64,000 bases of DNA from the NCBI RefSeq assembly GCF_900107545.1, contig NZ_FNQZ01000001.1:62001-126000 (forward strand), written 5' to 3'. A program made the position numbers and the translations under genes. Positions 46,909-56,323 of the stretch are shown piece after piece (the stretch's first letter is position 1; each line of letters opens with the position of its first letter). Source of the stretch: Pseudobutyrivibrio sp. ACV-2. GTDB taxonomy: Bacteria > Bacillota > Clostridia > Lachnospirales > Lachnospiraceae. The notes beneath the pieces were generated by a model. It saw only the letters and a list, made by a program, of their open reading frames with translations, made no database searches and was not told the DNA's origin.

Positions 46909-47742
46909 ATGAGTACTTTAATTTATTGTCAAAATGCGTTATCCGCTACGCCATATTACATAGAAGAAGCAGCGCTAAATGTTTATTCGTTGGAGGAACT
47001 TAGTTACTACATACTCAACAACGTCTATTTGCTTTCCACAAAGCTTATGAGTTCAGAACTTTGCAATTGGATTGGAAGAGAGCTAAAACAGCAAAAGCTT
47101 GCAAATGAACTTTTGGGTCTGGTTCAAAACAATGCACCTCTGCATATATTTGTTGGTCATATTTTAAGCGCCAATGGTTATGCCAGTGCAAAGGAGATTA
47201 AAGATACTCTAGCTATTATTTCAACCTTTGAAAATAAATCAGAAGCAGAGCGAAAAAAACTTCGTGCTGATAGGCTTATGGCAAATGATAAGCTTGTTGA
47301 TGCTATTTATGAGTATGAAACAATTCTTTCTGATAACGTAGCGAAAACTATGCCTAAGGCGGTAGAAGGTGATGTTTATCATAATTTAGGCTGTGCTTTT
47401 GCTAAATTATTTTTCTTTAATGAAGCGATGCTATGTTTTGATGAAGCGTATAAAAAAAATCAAAAGAAACAGAGTTTGTATTGTCTGTTGTACGCAGCCA
47501 GATGTGATAGAAATAAAGCAAAGTTTGAAGAATATATTAATAAATATCTTATTTCAAAAGAGGATGTGGACGAGGTATTAAAGGCTGTTACCATCGTTAC
47601 AACGAAAGATTCAATTACAGAATTTGATAATGCGGTTAATGAGCTTATAAGTGACGATGAAAAAAGGCAGGGGGCTATCGCGACGCTTGATAATGTTATT
47701 AGCGAGTGGAAAGACGAATATATCAGGCTATGTAAGATTTAG
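46909..47742 (+). CDS. TPR-containing protein of the DUF5716/5717 operon
   Basis: A 277-residue soluble, mostly helical protein. Residues 115-185 look like TPR units (KLVDAIYEYETIL; VYHNLGCAFAKLFFFNEAMLCFDEAYKKN), preceded by a conserved-looking helical N-terminus (YYIEEAALNVYSLEELSYYILNNVYLL). No family name is recognised. It follows the Hsp70-like gene by 14 bp and so belongs to the operon; TPR proteins often act as partners of Hsp70-type ATPases, which is the only functional hint. Confidence 0.65.
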   Translation: MSTLIYCQNALSATPYYIEEAALNVYSLEELSYYILNNVYLLSTKLMSSELCNWIGRELKQQKLANELLGLVQNNAPLHIFVGHILSANGYASAKEIKDTLAIISTFENKSEAERKKLRADRLMANDKLVDAIYEYETILSDNVAKTMPKAVEGDVYHNLGCAFAKLFFFNEAMLCFDEAYKKNQKKQSLYCLLYAARCDRNKAKFEEYINKYLISKEDVDEVLKAVTIVTTKDSITEFDNAVNELISDDEKRQGAIATLDNVISEWKDEYIRLCKI

Positions 47743-47791
47743 AATAAGTGCATTATAGGTTTAACAAACAATTGGGGTGGGAGATTTTACT

Positions 47792-49012
47792 ATGGCATTT
47801 TTTTCTAGAAGAAAAAATAAAAGAGAGCAAAGAGCGGCCAAAATAGACGATGCTTTTAATCGCGTTTACTCTCAAATCGAAAATATTGACAGTTGGGAGG
47901 ATCCAAAAAAGCTAGAACATTATATTCTTGATTCATGTGAGCAGATTATTGCCTCTACCAAGGCTATGGAACGCCAAAAGACAGAATACCGAATAGTTAC
48001 TCAATATCTTAATGATATTAAAGCTTTAGAAAATCTGCCAAAAGAGACTTCTAGAGATTTGAGAAGTGCTGCAACTCATATATGTGAATTGCAACAGAGT
48101 ATGGATGAAGTCAGAAATACTCAGAGAAACATATCTGACGTGCAGTACCAAATTATTTCAGACGAAGAAAATGATATGCCTGAGATAATTAATCGTTTTG
48201 CGGCAGATGAAATATATCAGGCAAAGCTCAAGAAAAATCTTGCATATATTGAAGGTGAAAAGAGTAGATGGGAAATAGAGCGTGAAGAACTTATGGGGCA
48301 AACCAAGCTATTTAAACATATGGCTATGGCTGTGTTGGTTTGTTTTATGACGCTTATTATTCTTCTTTATGTTATGTATGCTGCTACTCAAGCAGATATA
48401 ACAATTTGGCTTCTTATGGTTTTGTTTATATGTGCCACTAGTGGGTTTATTATTTTTATCAGGCAAAATAGTATTTCGCGAGAAGGCCGAAATGCATTGA
48501 TTCGATTGAATCAGGCTATAAGCGTGCTGAATGTGGAACGCATGAAATATGTAAATGTAACAAATAGTATCGAATTCTTAAAAGACAAATACTTCGTTAA
48601 CTCGGCTGCTGAACTACAATATGTTTGGGAGCAATATCAGGACAAGCTTCGTGATAGAAAACGATATATTCAAAATAACGATGATTTGGAATTTTATAAC
48701 GATAAACTTGAAAGAGTATTGGGGGAGATAGGTCTTTCAGATGATAAGATTTGGCTGAATCAGGTTAATGCTTTGGTTAATAAGCAGGATATGGCTGATT
48801 GCAGGCACAGGCTGGTAATGCGTCGACAAAAGATTAGAGACAGATTAGATGACCATAGAAGGATAGTTCAGGAAGAACGAGATGAAATAGATAGACTGAT
48901 GTCAAGGCATGAACATTATCTTCCTGAGATTCAAGAAATTATAAAATCTGTTGATAGACTTTGCGGAACCCATTCAAGCGTAAATGAAAAAGATAAAAAT
49001 GTAGGCTCCTAA
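47792..49012 (+). CDS. Coiled-coil membrane protein, last gene of the DUF5716/5717 operon
   Basis: A 406-residue protein. Long charged coiled coils (residues 5-175 and 240-395) flank two adjacent membrane helices: one at about 180-200 (MAVLVCFMTLIILLYVMYAA) and one at about 205-225 (IWLLMVLFICATSGFIIFI), so both coiled-coil arms should face the cytoplasm. No catalytic motif is seen. It could anchor the cytoplasmic partners to the membrane (inference). The ATG at 47792 follows GGGTGGGAG; an in-frame GTG at 47777 is less likely. Confidence 0.65.
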   Translation: MAFFSRRKNKREQRAAKIDDAFNRVYSQIENIDSWEDPKKLEHYILDSCEQIIASTKAMERQKTEYRIVTQYLNDIKALENLPKETSRDLRSAATHICELQQSMDEVRNTQRNISDVQYQIISDEENDMPEIINRFAADEIYQAKLKKNLAYIEGEKSRWEIEREELMGQTKLFKHMAMAVLVCFMTLIILLYVMYAATQADITIWLLMVLFICATSGFIIFIRQNSISREGRNALIRLNQAISVLNVERMKYVNVTNSIEFLKDKYFVNSAAELQYVWEQYQDKLRDRKRYIQNNDDLEFYNDKLERVLGEIGLSDDKIWLNQVNALVNKQDMADCRHRLVMRRQKIRDRLDDHRRIVQEERDEIDRLMSRHEHYLPEIQEIIKSVDRLCGTHSSVNEKDKNVGS

Positions 49013-49024
49013 AAATAGGAGCCC
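49003..49024. terminator. Hairpin at the convergent end of the 42-49 kb operon
   Basis: GGCTCCT AAAAAT AGGAGCC (49004-49023). Read on the minus strand the stem is followed by TACATTTTTATC, so it serves the EEP gene best; it also includes the stop codon of the plus-strand gene. Confidence 0.7.
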
Positions 49025-49030
49025 TTGAAA

Positions 49031-50113
49031 TTATTTTAGTATGAAATCCATATAAACAGGATTGTGATCTGAATATTTAAATCCTGAATCAATTACTGAC
49101 GCTTCTTCGACCTCTACATTGGATGATACGATAAAACCATCGATTGTGATTACAAATGAATCTTTAGTATAAGGTGAGTCTGCATTTCGGGCGCTTGGAA
49201 CAGGATTGTTGTTATCAATTGGTCCAACGAGCGTGAAACCATCATCTAGATAGTCTGTGTTGAATGGTTTAGCCCAGCCAGCTTCGCTTTTGCTACCAAA
49301 ATATATAGATGAATCACCCAGCATATCCTTATTCATGTCACCGCAGGCTATTATATAATTACCTTCTGCCAGTTCCTCTGACATGTCTGCATTTAACACT
49401 TTTATCTGGTTGTCGGCGGTGTCAGGATTTGTTGAATAAGCTGAAAGGTGCACATTGTATAGCACAAGCTTCTTTCCGTTTTCTACTTCCATTACATTTT
49501 TGGAATAGCAGCGATCCAAATCAATAAGTTTTGATAAGTTTTCATCTATTGGAAGAGAGCGTCGCACACTATTTATGATTTGAATTGGGCTGATAGTAAG
49601 TATTCCTGCTTGGGATTTGCCGTGTGGTTGTGTAAATGGATACATCAAAAAAGGACTATCATAGTTAATTGCAAATGTTGAGCTGGTATTGGTGTAATTG
49701 TTTTTGTCAAGAATATTAAGGATTAAATCCTGCTCGTTTGTGTGATAGCTTCGAGTTGAATTAATATCTACTTCCTGGCAGGCAATTATGTCTGGGTTAA
49801 CACTTAAAATAGTATTTATGGAGCCTGTGATATTTTTATTTACAGCTTCCTTTGAATAGGCCCAGGATTCAGTGCCACCGTCCATAAAGAAAGAATAATC
49901 ATCAGAATATGCGCCAAAACCAAGATTTGCGGACACTAAACGATAGGATTTGTTTACCTCTGCTACATCCTCGGCTGCGTCGCCTTCAATCGCGAGTGAG
50001 AGGTTGTCTTCGATTCTGTTATAAGATAATAAAACATACGCGGTATATGTTGCTGCTAAGATTACAAAAACTGATAAAATTATTAATAATGGTTTTATTA
50101 TTTTTTTAGTCAT
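49031..50113 (-). CDS. Secreted endonuclease/exonuclease/phosphatase family protein
   Basis: A 360-residue protein with one N-terminal membrane helix (about residues 8-30), placing the enzyme domain outside the membrane. The EEP fold is intact: SANLGFG start, the metal-binding glutamate in IIACQEVDI, the DxN pair in IIACGDMNKD, and the SDH motif KYSDHNPVYMDF at the end. Members are phosphodiesterases or phosphomonoesterases acting on nucleic acids, phosphoinositides or sphingomyelin; extracellular nuclease or lipid phosphatase are both possible. Single gene, AGAAAGGG ribosome binding site. Confidence 0.82.
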   Translation of the reverse strand: MTKKIIKPLLIILSVFVILAATYTAYVLLSYNRIEDNLSLAIEGDAAEDVAEVNKSYRLVSANLGFGAYSDDYSFFMDGGTESWAYSKEAVNKNITGSINTILSVNPDIIACQEVDINSTRSYHTNEQDLILNILDKNNYTNTSSTFAINYDSPFLMYPFTQPHGKSQAGILTISPIQIINSVRRSLPIDENLSKLIDLDRCYSKNVMEVENGKKLVLYNVHLSAYSTNPDTADNQIKVLNADMSEELAEGNYIIACGDMNKDMLGDSSIYFGSKSEAGWAKPFNTDYLDDGFTLVGPIDNNNPVPSARNADSPYTKDSFVITIDGFIVSSNVEVEEASVIDSGFKYSDHNPVYMDFILK

Positions 50114-50239
50114 TTATGAAGAACCCTTTCTATTGTAAAGTAACATTAGAATATTAATAGAAAAAGCCAAGGATATGCTTCATATATTAAAAAGAATCCA
50201 TATATTATTTTTGGTAATTTTTCACTAAAGGAGAGCAAT

Positions 50240-51472
50240 ATGTTAGAACAATTTAAGACATCTTTGAATTACCGGGTAAATTTACTCTATATTGGACTAC
50301 AGGGAATGTATTGGATGATGGTATGTTGCTGCGTCAGTCTGGGAAGCGCATATCTTTCTAATCGTGGGTATTCGACATTTTCCATTGGGGTGTTGTTCGC
50401 AATGGCATACCTGCTTGCGACTTTAGTTCAACAGATTGTGTCAGTGGTTACAGACAGTTCTGCGGAGTTTGATGTTTTGGATGTGTTGGCTGTGTTTGGA
50501 GTGGTACTGGTTATTACTTTATTCATCTCGCTATTTACTCATGGCAATAGTTTTCTTACAGGCTTCACGTTTTTAATGGCAGCTCTTGTAGTGACGGTTA
50601 TTCAACCATTTTTAAATGCGCTTAATTTCTATATTGAACGTATGGGAATTGAAATGAACTATGGTGTTGCAAGAGCAAGTGGTTCATTTTGTTTCTTTAT
50701 TATGAGTTTGGTGGCTGGTTTTTTTATGAAAATTATTTCAGAGAAGACAGCACCATTTTTAGGATTTTTTACTGCAATAGGATTTACCCTTTTTATCGTA
50801 TGGATTTTTAGAGAGTTAAAGGAAGCCGGACTTAGAAATAATAGCTATGATCCATTCGAACGGGACTCTTCAGATAGTTTTCAATCCCTCTATTTTGGAA
50901 ATTTTATAGAAGAGCATAAAATGTTTTTTCTTTATCTTATAGGCTTGGTTTGTTTTTATTTTGGACATGTTATAGTAAATAATTTCATGTATCAAATAAG
51001 CGTCAATGTTGGGGGCGATGAGGGAACTAATGGTGGTTTGCTTGCATTACAGGCTATAGTAGAGCTCCCAGCCATGATTTTCTTTAATAGACTTAAAGAA
51101 CGATTTAACACTAAATTATTGCTTGGAGTATCTAGTGTATTTTATTTTGTTAAGATCTATTTTACAGCTATAGCTACCAGCGTTGCCATGTTGTATTTTA
51201 GTATGATTTTCCAGGCTTTTGCATTTGCAATATTTATTCCAGCCTCAGTACATCTTGTGGATGAGATTATGTCAAAACAAGATGCTGTAAAAGGGCAGGC
51301 TTTTGTTACCATGGCCATGACTCTATCTAGTCTGATAGCAAGCATTTTCGGAGGATTAATTATTAATATTTTTGGTGTTACTGCTACCTTGTGGTTATCT
51401 ACTTTTATAACTGTTGTAGGAGTTGCAATATCTATTTATGCACTATTCAGAATAAATACACAAAAAGTTTGA
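50240..51472 (+). CDS. Major facilitator superfamily transporter
   Basis: A 410-residue protein with about twelve hydrophobic segments across its length and an uncharged opening helix (LLYIGLQGMYWMMVCCCVSLGSAYL). The two halves are joined by a charged loop (residues 190-225; REL KEAGLRNNSYDPFERDSSD). It resembles the MFS_1-like branch that includes LacY/nucleoside-proton symporter relatives, but no substrate-specific motif is recognised. Stands alone, ATG after AGGAGAG. Confidence 0.82.
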   Translation: MLEQFKTSLNYRVNLLYIGLQGMYWMMVCCCVSLGSAYLSNRGYSTFSIGVLFAMAYLLATLVQQIVSVVTDSSAEFDVLDVLAVFGVVLVITLFISLFTHGNSFLTGFTFLMAALVVTVIQPFLNALNFYIERMGIEMNYGVARASGSFCFFIMSLVAGFFMKIISEKTAPFLGFFTAIGFTLFIVWIFRELKEAGLRNNSYDPFERDSSDSFQSLYFGNFIEEHKMFFLYLIGLVCFYFGHVIVNNFMYQISVNVGGDEGTNGGLLALQAIVELPAMIFFNRLKERFNTKLLLGVSSVFYFVKIYFTAIATSVAMLYFSMIFQAFAFAIFIPASVHLVDEIMSKQDAVKGQAFVTMAMTLSSLIASIFGGLIINIFGVTATLWLSTFITVVGVAISIYALFRINTQKV

Positions 51473-51536
51473 TAAAAGATAGATTTTTTGATTAACAATT
51501 GCTAAAATAACTATATAGTAAATGTGAGAGAACGAT

Positions 51537-52202
51537 ATGGCTAAATATAATATTGGTGGATATATCTTTAACGATGAAACAAGTGCCAAACAGGCCGCCA
51601 AGGAACTTAAGCTTGTCGAGTATATTTTAGGACAGATTAAGACCGCAGACGAAGAAGGTGTCCTTAAGGTCTATAAGAAGTTACTCAGTCAAAGACTCTT
51701 TTCCACAGATGTTGGTATGAGTTTTTTAAAACAGCTCAGACAAAATCTTGTGGCATCAGAGGCCTTTAATGAATCAGATATTCCTCCGATATATTCTCTA
51801 GATGAATTTAAGCCAGATACTTCTGAAATATCTCCACAGGTTGAAAAGAGCGAAAGAAGCGAAAAGCCTGTCACTAAGGAGAATAAGGGTTCACAAAAAA
51901 AACAAACCAAGCTGAAAAAACAAAAAGCTGAAAAGTCTAAGCCTGAGTCGAAAGATTCAGACAGCGTAGAAGTGAAGCGACTGCGTTTAATCAATAAGTT
52001 TTTATTGCTTGCAGTTGTTACTTTGCTATTGATAGTGGGTGGGATGTTTTATATCAGTACCACTATAAATAGTCCTACGATTCTAAATTACAAAGAAACT
52101 ATTACTGACGAATACGCTTCGTGGAAGGAACAGTTAGATACCAGGGAGAAGGAACTGGATAAGAGGGAGGCTGAGCTTTTAAAAAGAGAAGCTGGTCAGT
52201 GA
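51537..52202 (+). CDS. Single-pass membrane protein with basic linker and coiled-coil tail
   Basis: A 221-residue protein of no recognised family. Residues 1-95 are a soluble helical domain (FNDETSAKQAAKELKLVEYIL), 100-148 a Lys/Ser/Glu-rich linker, about 153-173 a membrane helix (LLLAVVTLLLIVGGMFYIST), and the end a short heptad-like coiled coil (LDTREKELDKREAELLKREA). The N-terminus probably faces the cytoplasm. It is followed 40 bp later by a two-component system; co-transcription is plausible. Confidence 0.6.
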   Translation: MAKYNIGGYIFNDETSAKQAAKELKLVEYILGQIKTADEEGVLKVYKKLLSQRLFSTDVGMSFLKQLRQNLVASEAFNESDIPPIYSLDEFKPDTSEISPQVEKSERSEKPVTKENKGSQKKQTKLKKQKAEKSKPESKDSDSVEVKRLRLINKFLLLAVVTLLLIVGGMFYISTTINSPTILNYKETITDEYASWKEQLDTREKELDKREAELLKREAGQ

Positions 52203-52242
52203 TACATAGTAACTAATAATTTTCAAGGATGGGGTTGGTGTT

Positions 52243-52932
52243 ATGTCGAAAAACAAAATTCTTGTGGCTGATGATGAAGGCCGAATGAGAAAGCTTATCA
52301 GAGACTATTTGATAAGGGAAGACTATGAAGTTGTAGAAGCTGAGAATGGTGAGCAGGCTTTGGATATGTTCTACATGGATAGTGAAATTTCACTTATCAT
52401 TTTAGACGTAATGATGCCTAAGGTTGACGGATTTGCTGTATTAAAAGAGATTCGAGAGACATCATCCATTCCAGTATTAATGCTTACAGCAAAAGGTGAA
52501 GAAAATGATGTTCTTAACGGATTCGAGCTTGGTGCAGACGAATACATTAACAAACCGTTTTCTCCAAAGATTCTTATGGCAAGAGTAAATGCGGTTCTTC
52601 GTAGAAGTACTGATGATTCTCTTGGCAAAAAGGTGGTTGAGGCTGGTGGTATCCAACTCGATGTGGATGCTCATGTCGCCACCAACGACGGAAATCCAGT
52701 TGAACTTTCAGTAAAAGAGTTCGAACTTCTCTATTATTTCATCAACAATGAAGGAATTGCACTTTCTCGTGAGAAGATTCTTAATCATGTGTGGGATTAT
52801 GATTATTTTGGAGATGCAAGAACTATTGATACCCATGTTAAGAAGCTTCGCAGCAAGTTAGATGATAAGGGCAATTACATCAAGACTATTTGGGGCATGG
52901 GGTATAAATTTGAAGTCGACACAAAAATCTAA
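52243..52932 (+). CDS. OmpR/PhoB-family response regulator
   Basis: A 229-residue regulator: receiver domain (1-118; DDEG at the start, phosphoacceptor D55 in LIILDVMMPKVDG, lysine in YINKPFSPK) and a winged-helix DNA-binding domain (about 130-227; VELSVKEFELLYYFINNEG, then VWDYDYFGDARTIDTHVKKLRSKL). It is coupled by overlap with the downstream histidine kinase. Its targets cannot be read from the sequence. Confidence 0.94.
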   Translation: MSKNKILVADDEGRMRKLIRDYLIREDYEVVEAENGEQALDMFYMDSEISLIILDVMMPKVDGFAVLKEIRETSSIPVLMLTAKGEENDVLNGFELGADEYINKPFSPKILMARVNAVLRRSTDDSLGKKVVEAGGIQLDVDAHVATNDGNPVELSVKEFELLYYFINNEGIALSREKILNHVWDYDYFGDARTIDTHVKKLRSKLDDKGNYIKTIWGMGYKFEVDTKI

Positions 52933-54421
52933 TAAAATTAATCGCCAAATAGTAGGAGTGTTAGGATTTATAGTACTATCTTCATTGATAGTGGTATGCA
53001 TCCTAACCTCTATCTTTTTAGGGGATTATTACAATTACGAAAAAAGAAAAGATTTAGAAGAAGTATTCAAAATTATCTCTGAACGATGTGAAGAGGGCAC
53101 CTTGTACGGTGAAGAATATGGTGTCGATAATTTAGCTCTATTCGATCGGCATGCTGTTTCAGTAATGGTTACAGAAGCAGATGGCGATCCTCTTGTTGCG
53201 TCTAATGTTAATACAAACATTCTAAATGAGCAGCTTAATCATACATTGCTTTCTGATGATGGTACCACAAAATTGCTCAAATCCACCCATAATTATAGAA
53301 TTGTATCTCAGGTGATTCCATCAGTAGATGACTCGTTTCTTTTATTGATAGGTGTTTTACCTGATTCAAATATTGTATTTATTCAAGCAACTACTTCAGC
53401 TATGGAAGAAAGTATTCACATAACGAATAGATTCTTTTTGTTTATGGTAGTTTTGGACTCGGTGATTGCTATATTTGTAGGCAAATTTTTAATATCTATT
53501 TTTACCAGACCGTTGTTTGATTTGATTAGTATTACAAAGCGTATTTCAAATTTCGATTTTGATGCTACATATCATCCACAACTGATATACAACGAGATGG
53601 ATGATTTGGGCGAGCATGTAAATGAGATGTCTATCACCCTTAAACGTGCTATAGACCAGCTTCAGGCTGCAAACGAAAGCCTGAAACATGATTTGGAACT
53701 TAAAGATGAAACAGAGAAAATGCGCAAGGAATTTGTTTCTAATGTTTCACACGAATTGAAAACTCCAATAGCTTTAATACAAGGCTATGCTGAGGGCTTA
53801 CAGGAAGGCATCATGGAGGATGAAGTGAGCCGTCAGATATATCTTGATATCATCATAGACGAAGCAAATAAGATGAACAGACTTGTTCGTGAAATGCTGA
53901 TTTTAAATCAATTGGAAGCAGGCCAAATGGATTTAGATCTTGTAGACTTTAACCTTACTGAGATGATTGATAGTGTGGTTGATAGTAACAGGATTAATTT
54001 TGAAGCTCAAAACATAACATATAGTTTTATTAATAAAGCGGAGTGTTATGTTAAAGCAGATGAATTCCTGGTTGAACAGGTTTTTACTAATTTCATTAGT
54101 AATGCTATTCATTACGTTATGAATGAAAATATTATTACAGTACGCTATGATTTCATGAAAAGAGGAAAGGTTAGAATTAGTGTATTTAATTCGGGAAATA
54201 ATATAGCAAAAAAAGATATTAAACATATATGGGAGAAATTTTACAAGGCGGATAAGGCTAGAAGCAGAGAATATGGCGGAAGCGGAATAGGACTTTCAGT
54301 TGTTAAAGCTACAATGGATTTATTACATGAGAAATTTGGTGTTGAAAATCTTCCAAATGGAGTTGAATTTTGGTTTGAATTATCTTTGTCAAAAGACACA
54401 AAAATCAAAGAAAATTCATAG
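52910..54421 (+). CDS. Sensor histidine kinase (HAMP-HisKA-HATPase)
   Basis: A 503-residue kinase with TTG start at 52910 overlapping the regulator by 23 bp. Membrane helices at about 12-35 and 170-195 enclose an extracytoplasmic sensor domain; a HAMP segment (TRPLFDLISITKRISNFDFD) leads into the H box SNVSHELKTPIALIQGYAEG (H281), the N box NFISNAIHYV, and the G box YGGSGIGLSVVKATMDL. It is the partner of the OmpR-type regulator upstream. The sensed signal is unknown. Confidence 0.93.
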   Translation: MKSTQKSNKINRQIVGVLGFIVLSSLIVVCILTSIFLGDYYNYEKRKDLEEVFKIISERCEEGTLYGEEYGVDNLALFDRHAVSVMVTEADGDPLVASNVNTNILNEQLNHTLLSDDGTTKLLKSTHNYRIVSQVIPSVDDSFLLLIGVLPDSNIVFIQATTSAMEESIHITNRFFLFMVVLDSVIAIFVGKFLISIFTRPLFDLISITKRISNFDFDATYHPQLIYNEMDDLGEHVNEMSITLKRAIDQLQAANESLKHDLELKDETEKMRKEFVSNVSHELKTPIALIQGYAEGLQEGIMEDEVSRQIYLDIIIDEANKMNRLVREMLILNQLEAGQMDLDLVDFNLTEMIDSVVDSNRINFEAQNITYSFINKAECYVKADEFLVEQVFTNFISNAIHYVMNENIITVRYDFMKRGKVRISVFNSGNNIAKKDIKHIWEKFYKADKARSREYGGSGIGLSVVKATMDLLHEKFGVENLPNGVEFWFELSLSKDTKIKENS

Positions 54422-54505
54422 AATTTTCTGATTTTTCACATTGAATGGTACACATTTTAATGCTAATATACCATTAATGATTAGTTTATTTTTTTAGGAG
54501 AAGGC

Positions 54506-55276
54506 ATGAAAATTAACAGAATTTTACTTGTGACATCTGTGTTGTGTTTTTCTCTATTAGGTACTGGTTGTGGTGATTCTTTATACCAAATGTCCAGTGA
54601 AGAAGAAGCTATCATTGCTCTTTATTCTGCTAAGGCAGTAGCCAAATTCAATAAAAATCAGATTACAGGTATTGCAAATGCCCGTGTCAGAAAAGGTGAG
54701 TTGGATGAAGAATACAAGCCAAGCGAAGAGGAAGAAGTAGCGGAAGCTATAGAGGGAGAAGATAACTCAGAGGAAACTGAGACTCAAATTGATCCTGAAA
54801 CTGGAGAGCCGATTATAGCAGATGACGCTGATGAGGGTGCGCAAGCAGGTCAAGATGGAAATTCAAATGGATTGTCATTTACAGATGCAGTTGGTGTTGA
54901 TGGTGTGGACTTTGTGTGCTCAGAATTTGATGTGAGTATCGAGTACAAGCCAACGGACAGCTTTATTTTGAGTAGGGTAAACGGAAAACAGTACGTAATA
55001 CTGAGCATTGAAGCCAGTAATACAACTGAAGCTGATGTTGATTTCTCGGGGATTTCCAAACGAACTTATAGTCTTTCATTAAATGGTGGTGAAAAGACAA
55101 ATGCTGTGTTTACTCCACTAGCTAATGATTTGGCGAACTTTAAAGGAAAGCTTGGAGCGGGAGAATCAAAAAAATTTATACTGGTATTTTTATTTAGTAA
55201 TTCAGCGGTTGAAAATATCTCATCACTGGAGTTATTTGTAACAAGTGATGATTCTACAAGGGGTACAGCTATTTAA
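54506..55276 (+). CDS. Lipoprotein with acidic linker and DUF5067-like C-terminal domain
   Basis: A 256-residue lipoprotein: signal peptide with lipobox LGTGC (about 18-22), a helical stretch, then a long acidic linker (residues 65-120, mostly Glu/Asp), and a beta-rich domain (about 140-250; YVILSIEASNTTEADVDFSGI, then LGAGESKKFILVFLFS) resembling the DUF4352/DUF5067 immunoglobulin-like fold of Firmicute lipoproteins. Function unknown. It follows the histidine kinase by 85 bp, with its own AGGAG. Confidence 0.65.
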   Translation: MKINRILLVTSVLCFSLLGTGCGDSLYQMSSEEEAIIALYSAKAVAKFNKNQITGIANARVRKGELDEEYKPSEEEEVAEAIEGEDNSEETETQIDPETGEPIIADDADEGAQAGQDGNSNGLSFTDAVGVDGVDFVCSEFDVSIEYKPTDSFILSRVNGKQYVILSIEASNTTEADVDFSGISKRTYSLSLNGGEKTNAVFTPLANDLANFKGKLGAGESKKFILVFLFSNSAVENISSLELFVTSDDSTRGTAI

Positions 55277-55340
55277 TAGTGATTAAAATCATTATATTAG
55301 CAAGATGATTTTATATATATGTTAGTGAGAGGAGATTTGC

Positions 55341-56264
55341 ATGGATACTAATATTTTATTGGAATCAGGTACTAACGAACTGGAGGTCCTTGAGTTCAAG
55401 GTAGGCAGCAATTTCTATGGAATCAATGTTGCTAAGATTAGGGAAATTTTGTTATATCAGCAGGTTACTCCATTGCCTAATGCACATCCCTGCATCGAAG
55501 GTATTTTCATGCCAAGAGATATTATGATTTCTGTTATTTCTCTTCGCAAATGTTTGAATATCACTGAAGAGCCCGCAAATGATGGACTTTTCATTATCAC
55601 CAACTTTAACAGTTTAAATACGGCATTTCATGTAGATGAAGTTCTTGGAATTCATCGTGTATCATGGGAAGATATTATAAAGCCGGATGCTACTATAAGT
55701 TCAGATGAATCAGGTGTTTCAACTGGTGTTATAAAACTAGAAGATAGACTTGTAGTTATTCTTGATTTTGAGAAAATCGTTACTGACATTAATCCAGAGA
55801 CTGGTCTTAAAGTATCAGAGATGGATGATTACGAGTCACATGATAGAAGCAAATCTCCTATTCTTTTATGTGAAGATTCACCACTTCTTTCAAAACTTAT
55901 TGTGGAGTGCTTGAAGAAAGCTGGTTACACAAACTTAATTGTAAATATGAACGGTCAGGAGGGCTGGGACAAGCTGGTTGAACTTCTTAAGAAAGGCACA
56001 GTTCTCAACGATGTTCACCTTATCATAACAGATATTGAGATGCCTCTTATGGATGGTCACAGACTTACAAAGCTTGTTAAGGAAAATGATACTTTAAAGA
56101 ATATTCCAGTTATCATTTTCTCATCCCTTATCAATGATGAGATTAGACGAAAAGGTGAAAGCTTAGGTGCAGATGCACAGCTTACAAAGCCTGAAATTGG
56201 TAAGCTTATTAATGTGGTTGATGAGCTTGTAGCGAAGTATGAGGATGCACGAAAAGGCATTTAA
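55341..56264 (+). CDS. cheV: Chemotaxis coupling protein CheV (CheW domain fused to receiver)
   Basis: A 307-residue protein: a CheW-like coupling domain (residues 10-160; EVLEFKVGSNFYGINVAKIREIL, GIFMPRDIMISVISLR) followed by a receiver domain (about 170-300) with the acidic start ILLCEDSPLL, the phosphoacceptor in LIITDIEMPLMDG, and lysine in AQLTKPEIG. CheV links receptors to the CheA kinase and adapts signalling when phosphorylated. No other che gene is in view, so it acts at a distance from the main chemotaxis operon. Ends at a strong terminator. Confidence 0.93.
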   Translation: MDTNILLESGTNELEVLEFKVGSNFYGINVAKIREILLYQQVTPLPNAHPCIEGIFMPRDIMISVISLRKCLNITEEPANDGLFIITNFNSLNTAFHVDEVLGIHRVSWEDIIKPDATISSDESGVSTGVIKLEDRLVVILDFEKIVTDINPETGLKVSEMDDYESHDRSKSPILLCEDSPLLSKLIVECLKKAGYTNLIVNMNGQEGWDKLVELLKKGTVLNDVHLIITDIEMPLMDGHRLTKLVKENDTLKNIPVIIFSSLINDEIRRKGESLGADAQLTKPEIGKLINVVDELVAKYEDARKGI

Positions 56265-56280
56265 CATTATTAAAAATTCA

Positions 56281-56310
56281 GGGGTATGCCTTGCATACCC
56301 CTTATTTTTA
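56281..56310 (+). terminator. Terminator after cheV
   Basis: Perfect 9-bp stem GGGGTATGC / GCATACCCC with a CTT loop (56281-56301), followed by TTATTTTTA. Confidence 0.85.
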
Positions 56311-56323
56311 AAGGGGGATAGAC

